From an uncultured Hyphomicrobiales bacterium (GTDB taxonomy: Bacteria; Pseudomonadota; Alphaproteobacteria; Rhizobiales; Beijerinckiaceae), in the NCBI GenBank assembly GCA_903847605.1, contig CAINED010000076.1, forward strand, positions 62,001-126,000: a stretch of 64,000 nt of DNA. Direction: 5' to 3'. The translations under genes and the position numbers were made by a program. Within the stretch, counting starts at the first letter, position 1. The number at the start of each line of letters is the position of its first letter. Positions 19,736 through 29,084 of the stretch are shown here, piece by piece. Below the pieces are notes generated by a model. It saw nothing but the letters and a program-made list of their open reading frames with translations. It made no database searches and was not told where the DNA came from.

Positions 19736-20830
19736 TCACTTCGGCAAGGGTATGCCGCGGAACGGGTCGAAACCGGCCCGTGGCTGCGGTGTGCTTTTGC
19801 GGTCGAGGCAGAAGAGGTCGCTGACCTCACGATCGCCCGCTTCCTGACCTCGCAATACTTTCTTCAACGCCTCGATGCCGGCGGGTGCAATGCCGTGGCC
19901 GGCATAGGCCGGATCGAGCGTGCGCGCGCCCTGCATGGCAAGCGCTTCGTCGCCGATTTTCGCGATGGTCGTGATGGCCAGCAGCGGCGCGCGATATTTC
20001 CTGCGCTCCTGAACCGACTTCGGCCAGACTGCGGCCTGACCGAGTATTGTGTTGACGACCTGCATGGTCGCTGCCTTGGCGAGATCGGGCATCGATTTCG
20101 CCAGGTCATCGTCTGCCGTCGGCGTATGGGTGAGAATCTCAAGGCGATGCAATTGCGCAGCCGCCGTCAGATAGTTTTCGAACCAGGCTCCGGGCGCGCG
20201 GCGGGGGCCGCCGACGGAATCGAAAGCGCGATCGTCTGCCGTCGCGTTAGATAGGAAACAACGCCAGTGATCCGAATAGGGGACCGGAAGCGGCAGCAAG
20301 GCGCCTCGCAACTCGTTCAATCGCTTCGGGTCGATCCGCGCAAAGATGCGCGTCATCGAAGCGGTTTCCAGTCGCAGGCGATGGCCGCCGGCCTCGAACG
20401 AGGCGACCCATTGCGGCGACATCGAGATAACCGTGAGATTGGCGGCGAGCTGTTGCGTCTCTTGTGTGATCTTTGTGGCTTCCGCCGTCGTCTCGCGATT
20501 GCGGAATACGAGGCTTCCGCCTGTCAGTTCCGCCTTTGCCTCGCGCACCGCGAGCATGTCAGAGCAGCCCCAGCCCGTCGCGCACATATAGTGGGTTTCG
20601 TTGCCGATGATCGTGAGCAGCCGGCTTTCCGCGCGGCCATCCGAAGTGAAATGCAAGATCTCCTCTGTTGGAAGTATGATCCCGGAGCCGACGAGCCTCG
20701 GAAATCCGTCATCGATGGCGATCCACATGCCGGTCAGCTGCGGAGATTGCGCGACAGCAGGAAGCAACGATGCCGCCATCGTTGCAAACAGCAACCCCGT
20801 AACGGCCTGCAATCGGCTCAACACAGTCAT
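19736..20830 (-). CDS. Secreted hypothetical protein
   Basis: 364 aa with N-terminal signal peptide-like LLFATMAASLLPAVAQ; no family recognised. Confidence 0.6.
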   Translation of the reverse strand: MTVLSRLQAVTGLLFATMAASLLPAVAQSPQLTGMWIAIDDGFPRLVGSGIILPTEEILHFTSDGRAESRLLTIIGNETHYMCATGWGCSDMLAVREAKAELTGGSLVFRNRETTAEATKITQETQQLAANLTVISMSPQWVASFEAGGHRLRLETASMTRIFARIDPKRLNELRGALLPLPVPYSDHWRCFLSNATADDRAFDSVGGPRRAPGAWFENYLTAAAQLHRLEILTHTPTADDDLAKSMPDLAKAATMQVVNTILGQAAVWPKSVQERRKYRAPLLAITTIAKIGDEALAMQGARTLDPAYAGHGIAPAGIEALKKVLRGQEAGDREVSDLFCLDRKSTPQPRAGFDPFRGIPLPK

Positions 20831-21096
20831 GGCGATGATCCGCGCAAACGAGGAAGTCTCCCCAACTCAAAAAGAATACCGCACGCTGCGTCGGTGCGCT
20901 CGCGCACCGCGCAGGATCGTTAATCCTGCGGCCCGATGGCTGCAATTCGGGCTGTCACGGCGATCCCAAACCGTTGCTTTTTGCTCCTTGTCCGGCCATT
21001 GTGCCGCCCGGCGCCGGAGACTGGCGCGGCTCCAAAGCCGCTCCCTGCGAAGGCGGAGATAAACCAGAAACCGGTCACTAGAGAGGGTATGCCCAG

Positions 21097-22122
21097 ATGA
21101 TCATCGACTGTCATGGCCATTACACGACTGCGCCCGCGAAACTGCAGGCATGGCGCGATCGCCAGCTTGCCGGCCTCGCCGACGGCAACCGCACGCTGCC
21201 GACCCCGGCGCCGGTTATTTCCGACGACGAACTGCGCGAGACCATCCAGGGCAAGCAGCTCAAGATGCAGCAGGATCGCGGCTCCGACCTGACGATCTTT
21301 TCGCCGCAGGCGGCGGGCATGGCTCATCATGTCGGCACACAGAAGACCTCGGAAGACTGGGCCGTCGTCTGCAACGATCTCATCTATCGCGTCAGCCAGC
21401 TTTTCCCGAAGAACTTCATCGGCGTCGCGCAGCTTCCGCAGTCGCCGGGCGTCAGCCCGAAGAATTGCGCCAAGGAACTCGAGCGCTGCGTCAAGGAACT
21501 CGACTTCGTCGGCTGCAACGTGAACCCCGACCCGTCGGGCGGCTACTGGCAAGACCCGCCGCTGTACGACAAGTACTGGTATCCGCTGTGGGAGAAGATG
21601 GTCGAGCTCGATGTGCCCGGCATGATCCACGTCTCGTCGTCCTGCAACCCCTGCTTCCACGCCACCGGCGCGCATTACATCAACGGCGACACGACGGCGT
21701 TCATGCAGTTCATCCAGGGCAATCTGTTCAAGGATTTCCCGACGTTGAAGTTCATCATCCCGCATGGCGGCGGCGCGGTGCCGTTCCACTGGGGCCGTTA
21801 CCGCGGTCTGGCGCAGATGGTGAACAAGCTGCTCAAAGATCATGTGATGAACAATGTCTATTTCGACACCTGCGTCTATCACCAGCCGGGCATCGACCTG
21901 CTCGCCAAGGTGATCCCGGTCGACAACATCCTGTTCGCATCGGAAATGATCGGCGCGGTGCAGGGCATCGATCCGGAGACCGGCTTCAACTACGACGACA
22001 CCAAGCGCTACGTCGATGCGCTGCCGCTGTCGGCCGAAGACAAGAAGAAGATCTTCGAGATGAACGCCCGCAAGGTCTATGGCCCGCTCGACAAGGTGCT
22101 CAAGAAGCGCGGCCTGATTTGA
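21097..22122 (+). CDS. Amidohydrolase-2 family protein, 4-oxalomesaconate hydratase (LigJ)/ACMSD-like
   Basis: MIIDCHGHYTTAPAKLQAWRDRQL (HxH metal motif), FIIPHGGGAVPFHWGRYRG, ILFASEMIGAVQGIDPETG. Confidence 0.85.
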   Translation: MIIDCHGHYTTAPAKLQAWRDRQLAGLADGNRTLPTPAPVISDDELRETIQGKQLKMQQDRGSDLTIFSPQAAGMAHHVGTQKTSEDWAVVCNDLIYRVSQLFPKNFIGVAQLPQSPGVSPKNCAKELERCVKELDFVGCNVNPDPSGGYWQDPPLYDKYWYPLWEKMVELDVPGMIHVSSSCNPCFHATGAHYINGDTTAFMQFIQGNLFKDFPTLKFIIPHGGGAVPFHWGRYRGLAQMVNKLLKDHVMNNVYFDTCVYHQPGIDLLAKVIPVDNILFASEMIGAVQGIDPETGFNYDDTKRYVDALPLSAEDKKKIFEMNARKVYGPLDKVLKKRGLI

Positions 22123-22125
22123 TTC

Positions 22126-22270
22126 AGTGTCATCCCGGACACGCGTAGCGTGATCCGGGATCGCTCGCCCACACCTGTCATCTCGGACGCCGCAGGCGAT
22201 CCGGGATCGCTTGAAACCCTGCCCCAAATGCACGATCCCGGATCACGCTGCGCGTGTCCGGGATGACACT
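22126..22270. repeat. Long REP-type cruciform between two genes
   Basis: 38-nt arms 22126-22163 and 22233-22270 complementary with one mismatch (AGTGTCATCCCGGACACGC... / ...GCGTGTCCGGGATGACACT), a further unit inside. Confidence 0.85.
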
Positions 22271-22293
22271 CGACAAAACTCAAAGAGGACCAC

Positions 22294-23148
22294 ATGGCTG
22301 AAAGACTGAATGCGGTGATCCGCGCGCTCGAATCCGGCAAGCCGGCCTTCGCGACCTTTTCCCCCGCCACGCCTGACGCCGCCATCGGCCTGCAGGGCAC
22401 GAAATATGATGGCGTCGTGTTCGAGACCGAGCACAACGTGTGGGACGGCATGAACGTCCGCCACGCCCTGCAATATCTGATGAACCGCGGCGAGATCGCC
22501 AAGTCCGGTTCAATCGCGCCGACAATCGCGCCGATCGTGCGCATTCCGCCGAACGGCGCTGAAATGAACCAGCATTTCTCCAAGCAGGCGCTCGACCTCG
22601 GCGCCTACGGCATCGTGTGGCCGCATGTCTCGACCGCCGAGCAAGCCTATAACGCCGTGTCCTGCTGCCGCTATCCGACCATGAAGGACCATCCGCTGCA
22701 CGAGCCTTTCGGCCAGCGCGGCGACGGTCCGACGAGCGCCGTGCGCTACTGGGGCATGTCGCAGCAGGAGTATTACAAGAAGGCCGACGTGTGGCCGCTC
22801 AATCCCGAAGGCGAAATCTTCTGCATGCTCATGATCGAGGATCTGGAAGGCCTGCATAACCTCGAAGAGATTCTCACCAAGGTGAAGGGCATCAGCGCCA
22901 TCCTGATCGGCGAGGGCGACCTCAGCCAGGAACTCGGCTATCCCCGCCAGTACGAGCATCCCGTCGTGCTGAAGCACATGGTCGACATCGTGAAGATCGC
23001 CAAGGAATGCAACGTCGTCGTCGGCCATCCGCATGTCGATGCTAAGAATGTCGAGCGCGTGCTCAGCGAAGGCTATCGCTTCCTGATGCCGGCGGCCGAG
23101 CGTACGTTTGTCGGCCTCAACAAGGGCCGCGAAATCGCGGGCCGGTAA
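22294..23148 (+). CDS. HpcH/HpaI aldolase family protein
   Basis: FDGVVFETEHN-type motif (YDGVVFETEHNVWDG), GAYGIVWPHVSTAEQA, VSCCRYP, LMIEDLEGLHNLEEI. Confidence 0.85.
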   Translation: MAERLNAVIRALESGKPAFATFSPATPDAAIGLQGTKYDGVVFETEHNVWDGMNVRHALQYLMNRGEIAKSGSIAPTIAPIVRIPPNGAEMNQHFSKQALDLGAYGIVWPHVSTAEQAYNAVSCCRYPTMKDHPLHEPFGQRGDGPTSAVRYWGMSQQEYYKKADVWPLNPEGEIFCMLMIEDLEGLHNLEEILTKVKGISAILIGEGDLSQELGYPRQYEHPVVLKHMVDIVKIAKECNVVVGHPHVDAKNVERVLSEGYRFLMPAAERTFVGLNKGREIAGR

Positions 23149-23155
23149 ACAGAGG

Positions 23156-23246
23156 ATGTCATCCCGGACGCCGAAGGCGATCCGGGACCGATTTCCATGA
23201 CAACACACGATTCCGGATAAACGCTGCGCGTTTTCCGGGATGACAT
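23156..23246. repeat. REP-like palindromic element
   Basis: Inverted ATGTCATCCCGGA (23156-23168) / TCCGGGATGACAT (23234-23246). Confidence 0.8.
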
Positions 23247-23259
23247 TCTTGAAGAGACA

Positions 23260-24171
23260 ATGCCCCACTTCCCCGCTTCCGGTCCCGTATCCCTGCGCAC
23301 GAATCTCGCGGATTCGCCGACGGCGAAGGCCGTGAAGGCGGGCGAGGTGTCATCGCCCATCGTGAATTTCGATTTCTGCGGTCCGCAGACCGCGAACCAG
23401 GGCTTCAAGCCGATGGTGCGCGAGGGCAAGTTCGATGCGGGCGAACTCGCCATCGTCACCTACATGCAGGCGCTCGATTTCGGAAAGCCGCTCGTGCTGC
23501 TGCCCGCCGTGATGGTCGGGCGCTACCAGCATCAGTTCTTCGTCTGCCGGAAAGAAAAGGCCCCGATGGACCCGAAGACGCTTGAGGGCAAGCGCGTCGC
23601 GGTTCGCTCCTACACGCAGACGACGGGCGTCTGGGTGCGCGGTATCCTGCAGGACGAATACGGCGTCGATCTATCCAGGCTCAAATGGCTGTGTTGGGAC
23701 GATCCGCACCTTGCCGAATACACCGATCCGTCCGACCTCGTGGATCGCGCGCCCGCCGGCTATAAATCGCTCAACGAAGTCGCTCTGGCAGGCGAAGCCG
23801 ATGCGGTCATCCCGGCCGCGGATCTCCTCGCCCATCCTGATATGCGCACCGTCATCCAGAACCCGGAAGAGACCGGCCGCAAGTGGGGCGAGAAATACGG
23901 CTGTGGCCACGTCAATCATTTCTTCGCCGTCCACAGCGACCTCTCGAAAGAGCGGCCCGACGTCGTGAAGGAAATCTTTCGTGTGCTGAAGGAAAGCAAG
24001 GCGCGCGCGGGTCTGCCGAAAGCCGGCGAGATCGACCAACTGCCTTTCGGCGTCGAGAATTGCCGCAAGTCGATCGAGTTGATCGCGCGCTATGCCTACG
24101 AACAGAAGATCGTGAAGAAGCATTACAGGATCGAGGACCTCTTCGACGAGGTGACGATCGAACTGGCGTGA
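23260..24171 (+). CDS. 4,5-dihydroxyphthalate decarboxylase-like / periplasmic-binding-fold protein
   Basis: 303 aa; LRTNLADSPTAKAVKAGEVSSPIVNFDFCGPQTANQGFKPMVREGKFDAGELAIVTYMQA...GKRVAVRSYTQTTGVWVRGILQDEYGVD; no signal peptide evident. Confidence 0.7.
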   Translation: MPHFPASGPVSLRTNLADSPTAKAVKAGEVSSPIVNFDFCGPQTANQGFKPMVREGKFDAGELAIVTYMQALDFGKPLVLLPAVMVGRYQHQFFVCRKEKAPMDPKTLEGKRVAVRSYTQTTGVWVRGILQDEYGVDLSRLKWLCWDDPHLAEYTDPSDLVDRAPAGYKSLNEVALAGEADAVIPAADLLAHPDMRTVIQNPEETGRKWGEKYGCGHVNHFFAVHSDLSKERPDVVKEIFRVLKESKARAGLPKAGEIDQLPFGVENCRKSIELIARYAYEQKIVKKHYRIEDLFDEVTIELA

Positions 24172-24189
24172 CGCATCGCTAGCGCGCGT

Positions 24190-24214
24190 CCCTTCTTGCA
24201 ACGTGCAAGAAGGG
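24190..24214. terminator. Candidate hairpin terminator between convergent genes
   Basis: CCCTTCTTGCA-ACG-TGCAAGAAGGG perfect 11-bp stem. Confidence 0.5.
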
Positions 24215-24448
24215 CGGGTCCTTTCTTAATCCGCTTTCATTTGGAACTTCGCTGCAACGCTACGAAGATCGCGCCGGCCTCACACAAAGGCGCGTTTCAG
24301 ATCGATGTAGGGGCGCGTGCTGCTCATCCGGCAGCAGGATGCAAAACGTATCCAGGGAACTTCTTTTCTGAAAATCGTCGTCGAGATGAAATCGGTAGAC
24401 GCTCCCGAACGCGCTCGCGCGCGTCCGGGATGATGTTCTTTACAAACC

Positions 24449-25567
24449 TCACGCAGCCTTTGGCGGCAGCGTTTCCTTTTCCTGCTCGTAGGCGGTGTCC
24501 ATCTTGGACTGCAGGCCGTGTTTGGCGAGTTCCTGCGCGAACTCCGCGCGGATCGCCGGATCTTCATCGGCATAGTCGATCTGGTCGCCGCCGACGCGCT
24601 TGCTGATCCAGGCCTTCGGCACACCCTGTCCGTTACGGATCGAGACGACCTCATGCTTGAAGGCGAGATAGCGCGCGGGCGTGGTCCCGGTGTTGAAATG
24701 CTGGTGGAACCACATGTTCGGCGGCACGATCATGGTGCCGACTTCCCAGTCGTAGCGACGCGGCTTTTCGCCTTCCGGCCACATCAGCGAATAGCCTTCG
24801 CCCGAAAGGATGATGACATGCGCGCCGGGGCCGTGGGCGTGGCCCTTCTTGTAGGTGCCGATGGGGAATTGCGAGATGTGGCTGTTCATCGAGCCTTTGG
24901 CCATGTTGAAGCGGATATGGCCGCCGCCCGCGCCGCGCTCCTTCGCGGTGATGAGCGGCAGGTTCACCGCATCCGGCACGAAGTTTGTGACGAGTTTGAA
25001 GCCCTGCTGCTCGCCCTTGGCCGAGAAGTAATCGGGCTCGCCGTTGAAGCGGTTCTTGAAGTCGTAGGCGGTGTTGAAGACGAATTCGGAGTCTTCATAG
25101 AGGTTCATGACCGGCGGGCCGTCCGTCACTGCGACGAAGCGTGCCGGTTGCTGGCCCGAGCCGTTGAAATGCTGGTGCCATGCATTGAGCGGAATGGCGA
25201 ACAGCGCGCCCGCCTGCCATTCGAAGGTGATGCGCTGTCCCGCGTCGTTCCACACCGTCGTCGAGCCGCGTCCTTCCAGCACGAGGATCATTTCCTCGAA
25301 GAGCTGACGCTGCGGGGCGAGCTTGCCGCCGGCAGGAATTTCCGCGACGTAGCAATCGTTCGAGGTGCGGGTCGCCTCATGGTTGATATAGACGCCCTTG
25401 CCGCCGCGGCGCGCCCAGGGCTTCAGTTCCACCGTGCGCAGGTTCTGCACGTAATGGGCTGAAATGATGTCGAGCCCTTCCTGGCGCACCCAGCGCAGGT
25501 AGGGTGTGTCCTTCTCGGATGCGAACTTGCTGGCGAGTTCGTTTGATACAAGGGCGTCCTTGGCCAT
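24449..25567 (-). CDS. Bicupin protein (gentisate-dioxygenase-like fold)
   Basis: 372 aa; two cupin halves; second half GHAHGPGAHVIILSGEGYSLMW...MIVPPNMWFHQHFNTG. Confidence 0.8.
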   Translation of the reverse strand: MAKDALVSNELASKFASEKDTPYLRWVRQEGLDIISAHYVQNLRTVELKPWARRGGKGVYINHEATRTSNDCYVAEIPAGGKLAPQRQLFEEMILVLEGRGSTTVWNDAGQRITFEWQAGALFAIPLNAWHQHFNGSGQQPARFVAVTDGPPVMNLYEDSEFVFNTAYDFKNRFNGEPDYFSAKGEQQGFKLVTNFVPDAVNLPLITAKERGAGGGHIRFNMAKGSMNSHISQFPIGTYKKGHAHGPGAHVIILSGEGYSLMWPEGEKPRRYDWEVGTMIVPPNMWFHQHFNTGTTPARYLAFKHEVVSIRNGQGVPKAWISKRVGGDQIDYADEDPAIRAEFAQELAKHGLQSKMDTAYEQEKETLPPKAA

Positions 25568-25623
25568 GATGTTTCCTTTCTTGTTTCGTTGCGGATCGAA
25601 CGATCACGCTTTGTGCATCATTC

Positions 25624-25772
25624 CCCTCCCCCTTGTGGGGAGGGGTCAGGGGTGGGGGTTGTGCAAACTCCCCGACTGGCGCTCGACAATCATCGCAACT
25701 CAGTACGAATTCCGGCGCAACCCCCACCCCGTCTCCGCTTTGCGGAGCCGATCCTCCCCACAAGGGGGAGGG
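25624..25772. repeat. Intergenic inverted repeat element
   Basis: Perfect 20-bp arms CCCTCCCCCTTGTGGGGAGG (25624-25643) / CCTCCCCACAAGGGGGAGGG (25753-25772); inner arms GGGGTGGGGGTTG (25649-25661) / CAACCCCCACCCC (25718-25730). Confidence 0.85.
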
Positions 25773-25782
25773 TAGGGGTAGC

Positions 25783-26913
25783 TCACGCCGCCCTGCGGCC
25801 GCGCGACTCGTCGGCGATCGCGACGCATTTGTCCGGGTTGATGCGCAGCGTGATCGCATCGTCCTCGCCGGCGCCCAGCGAGGGATGCGAGCGCGCCTGC
25901 AGCATGGCGTTGCCCACCTTGACCTGTACGTCCACGAAATCGCCGAGGAAGACCGTCGTGTCGATCATGCCGCGGTAGATATTCGACCCGCCGTCGGCTT
26001 GCAAATCGCGCTCGGACAGCTCGATATCCTCCGGGCGGATGGAGATGGAAACCGGAGCGCCGTTTTCGAAACGGGCGTCGGCCTGCACCAGCATGTCGCC
26101 GACGGCGGTGTCGATGCGGTAGCGCCCGGCCTTGTCGTCGAAACCCTTCACATTGCCGTCGATGAAATTGGTCGTGCCGATGAAGTCGGCCACGAATTTG
26201 GTGCGCGGGTGATTGTAGATGTCACGCGGCGCGCCGATCTGGACGATGCGGCCCTCGCTCATCACGGCGATCTCGTGGGAGAGCGCCAGCGCCTCGCCCT
26301 GGTCGTGGGTGACGTAGATGGTGGTGAGGCCGTTCTCGCGCTGGATGCGCTTGAGCTCGAAACGCATGGCCTCGCGCAGCTTGGCGTCGAGGTTGGAAAG
26401 CGGCTCGTCGAGGAGGAGGATTTCCGGCTCCATCACCAGCGCGCGAGCGAGGGCGAGGCGCTGCTGCTGGCCGCCGGAGAGTCGTGTCGCCTCGCGCTCG
26501 GCCAGATGGTCGAGCTGGACGGCGGAGAGAACCTGCATGACCTTGTCGCGGATCGCCTGTCTGGAGGGCTTGTCCTTGCGCACTTCCAGCGGGAAGGCGG
26601 CATTTGAAAAGACCGTCATGTGCGGCCAGATCGCATAGGACTGGAAGACCATGCCGAAATTGCGCTTGTTGGGCGGCACGAAGAGGTTCTTCGGCGAGGA
26701 ATAGACGATCCGCCCATTGGCCTCGATTTCGCCGGAAGTGGGCTTCTCCAGTCCGGCGATGGAGCGCAGCGTCGTCGTCTTGCCGCAGCCGGATGGGCCG
26801 AGCAGGGTGAAGAACTTGCCCTTTGGCACTTCGAACGAAACATCCTGCGCCGCCTTAACCGGCGGGCCCTTGGGGGTCTGATATTCGGTATTGAGCGCCC
26901 TGACGCTGAGCAT
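25783..26913 (-). CDS. ABC transporter ATP-binding protein (PotA/UgpC-like, TOBE domain)
   Basis: MLSVRALNTEYQTPKGPPVKAAQDVSFEVPKGKFFTLLGPSGCGKTTTLR, LSGGQQQRLALARALVMEPEILLLDEP; start trimmed to 26913. Confidence 0.93.
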   Translation of the reverse strand: MLSVRALNTEYQTPKGPPVKAAQDVSFEVPKGKFFTLLGPSGCGKTTTLRSIAGLEKPTSGEIEANGRIVYSSPKNLFVPPNKRNFGMVFQSYAIWPHMTVFSNAAFPLEVRKDKPSRQAIRDKVMQVLSAVQLDHLAEREATRLSGGQQQRLALARALVMEPEILLLDEPLSNLDAKLREAMRFELKRIQRENGLTTIYVTHDQGEALALSHEIAVMSEGRIVQIGAPRDIYNHPRTKFVADFIGTTNFIDGNVKGFDDKAGRYRIDTAVGDMLVQADARFENGAPVSISIRPEDIELSERDLQADGGSNIYRGMIDTTVFLGDFVDVQVKVGNAMLQARSHPSLGAGEDDAITLRINPDKCVAIADESRGRRAA

Positions 26914-27096
26914 GTCTCCATCCCTCCCTTTTGAGCTGTTTATGCGATGGAACGGGATGGGGATGCAAGGCGAAGCGTGGCTGCAATCGGCCAGGTTCGC
27001 TAATTTGCGTTGCTGCTGCCGTAAACCCGTGCAATCCTTCAGGAAGATATCGGCAAGCCGGACCAACCAGCGCCGATATTCATGGGAGGAGCGGCT

Positions 27097-28068
27097 ATGC
27101 GCGCCATCGGCGGAGCATGTGCGTTCAGCGCAGCCTTGGTCTGCGCTGCCGCGGCCTATGCTCAAAGCACCCAGGATTGCACTGTCAGAATCATCGTCAG
27201 CGGCCCCGCAGGCGGGACGCCGGACCTGATCGCACGCCTCGGCGCGGAAAAACTGAGGGCTGGCCTCAATCGCAGCGTCATCGTCGAAAACCGCGCGGGA
27301 GGGCGCGCCGCCGTCTCCTCGATTCAGGCCGTGCGTGCCGCTCCGCCCGATGGCTGCACGCTGCTTGCGGCCAATGCCTCGATCTTCTCCATCGGCCCGC
27401 ATCTCTACAAGGATGCGCCCTACGATCCCGTCGGCGATTTCGCGCCCATCGCGGTGCTGGCGACCTCGCCGAACGTGCTGCTCGTCAATGCTTCGGTGCC
27501 CGCGCGCGACCTCAGGAGTTTCGTCGACCTGCTGAAGGGCGATGGCGCGAAATATAACTTCGGCTCCGGCGGCGTCGGCACGCCCATGCACATTTACGGC
27601 GCGCTCCTGTCCACGCGCTTCAATGTCACGATCACGCATGTGCCCTATCGCGGCTCGGCCGCGGTTGTGACGGATCTGGTGTCCGGTCAGGTGCAGTTCG
27701 CCTTCGAACAGATCCCGGCCTTCATTTCGCACGCCAAAGCCGGCAGCATTCGCGCTATCGCACTCGCCGGTCCTTCGCGCTCGCCGCTTCTTCCTGATGT
27801 CCCGACTTTCGCCGAACTCGGCATCGAAGGGGCGGATGCGGTCTCCTGGTTTGGAACGGTGGCGCCGCGCGGCACACCGGCCGCCATCATCGACCGTTAC
27901 GCGCAAATCCTGCGCGACGGCATGCGCGATCCGCAGGTGATGGAGAAGCTTTCTTCCGTGGGGGCAGAGCCCTCGGGCATGACGCCGGCGCAGATGATAC
28001 CGTACATGCAGGATCAAAAATCAAAATGGGCGCCGCTGGTCGCAGCCGCCGGCGTCACCGTCGAATAG
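27097..28068 (+). CDS. Tripartite tricarboxylate transporter (TTT/Bug) substrate-binding protein
   Basis: Signal peptide, VRIIVSGPAGGTPDLIARLGAEKL, VVENRAGG, HVPYRGSAAVVTDLVSGQVQFAFE. Confidence 0.9.
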   Translation: MRAIGGACAFSAALVCAAAAYAQSTQDCTVRIIVSGPAGGTPDLIARLGAEKLRAGLNRSVIVENRAGGRAAVSSIQAVRAAPPDGCTLLAANASIFSIGPHLYKDAPYDPVGDFAPIAVLATSPNVLLVNASVPARDLRSFVDLLKGDGAKYNFGSGGVGTPMHIYGALLSTRFNVTITHVPYRGSAAVVTDLVSGQVQFAFEQIPAFISHAKAGSIRAIALAGPSRSPLLPDVPTFAELGIEGADAVSWFGTVAPRGTPAAIIDRYAQILRDGMRDPQVMEKLSSVGAEPSGMTPAQMIPYMQDQKSKWAPLVAAAGVTVE

Positions 28069-28079
28069 GGAGGGTTTCG

Positions 28080-29063
28080 ATGCGACACTATTGGAAACGC
28101 CTTGCGGCCATTGCCGCGCCCGCGCTGGCAGCGCTCTGGATGACCACGGCCGCGCAGGCCCAGACCTATCCCAATCGCACGGTGCGCATCGTTGTGCCTT
28201 TCGTCGCTGGCGGCGCGATCGACGTGACGGCCCGGCATTTCGCCGAATATCTTTCGACCCGCCTCAAGCAGCAGTTCGTGGTCGAAAACACGGTCGGCGC
28301 GAGCGGAATGGTCGGCGCGCGCCGCGTCGCCCGCGCAGACCCGGACGGCTACACGCTGCTCTTCGGCACGACGAGCGTCTTTGCCATCAACCCCGCCGTC
28401 AATCCGTCCGGCGCCGGCTATGATCCGCTGAAGGATTTCGTCCTCGTCGCACGCGCTGTCGACAGCCCGTTCATGCTCGTCGTCCATCCCTCCGTGCCGG
28501 TGCGCAATCTTTCGGAATTCATCGCCTGGGCCAAGGCCAATCCGGGCAAGCTCAATTACGGCACTTCGGGCAATGCGACGCCGCATCATGTGATGTCCGA
28601 ATTGTTCAAGCTGCGGACGGGCGTTCCCATGACCCATGTGCCCTACAAGGGCGGCGCCCAGTCAGTGCAGGATGTCGTCGCCGGACACATCCAGGTTCTG
28701 TTCGAAAATCCGCTCTCGCTCACCGCCCTCGTTGCGGACAAGAAGCTGCTCGCGCTTGCCGCGACAGGCGACGAACGCCTGCCGATGGCCCCTGACCTTC
28801 CCACCCTGCGCGAAGCCGGTGTCGACATGTCGGCAGCGGTGCTGACAGGTTTCGCCGCGCCGGCCGGCACGCCCGCGGAAATCGTGAACATCCTGAACTC
28901 GGCCGTGAACGACGCCATGAAGGACAAGGGCGTTCTCGCCAGCATTGCGAAATTCGGCGCCATTCCGAGCCCCGGCACGCCGCAACAGTTCCACGATTTT
29001 ATCGCCGCCGAACTGAAACGCTGGGGTGAAGTCGCGCGGGCGGCCAACATCAAGGCGGAATAG
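28080..29063 (+). CDS. TTT/Bug substrate-binding protein
   Basis: AQTYPNRTVRIVVPFVAGGAIDVTARHFAEYL, THVPYKGGAQSVQDVVAGHIQVLFE. Confidence 0.92.
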   Translation: MRHYWKRLAAIAAPALAALWMTTAAQAQTYPNRTVRIVVPFVAGGAIDVTARHFAEYLSTRLKQQFVVENTVGASGMVGARRVARADPDGYTLLFGTTSVFAINPAVNPSGAGYDPLKDFVLVARAVDSPFMLVVHPSVPVRNLSEFIAWAKANPGKLNYGTSGNATPHHVMSELFKLRTGVPMTHVPYKGGAQSVQDVVAGHIQVLFENPLSLTALVADKKLLALAATGDERLPMAPDLPTLREAGVDMSAAVLTGFAAPAGTPAEIVNILNSAVNDAMKDKGVLASIAKFGAIPSPGTPQQFHDFIAAELKRWGEVARAANIKAE

Positions 29064-29084
29064 TTCAAGGCGAAAGAGGACCCC

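Noticed and set aside
20920-22233. 437-aa minus-strand ORF opposite the amidohydrolase
   Set aside because: Shadow ORF; low-complexity His/Asp/Arg composition with no family signature.
22126-23246. Repeated palindromes considered as CRISPR repeats or transposon ends
   Set aside because: No regular spacers, no cas genes, no transposase; pattern fits REP-type intergenic elements.
26914-28017. N-terminal extension of the 744-aa ABC ATPase ORF
   Set aside because: Extension is antisense to the TTT receptor at 27097-28068; the ATPase starts naturally at 26913 (MLSVRALNTEYQ).
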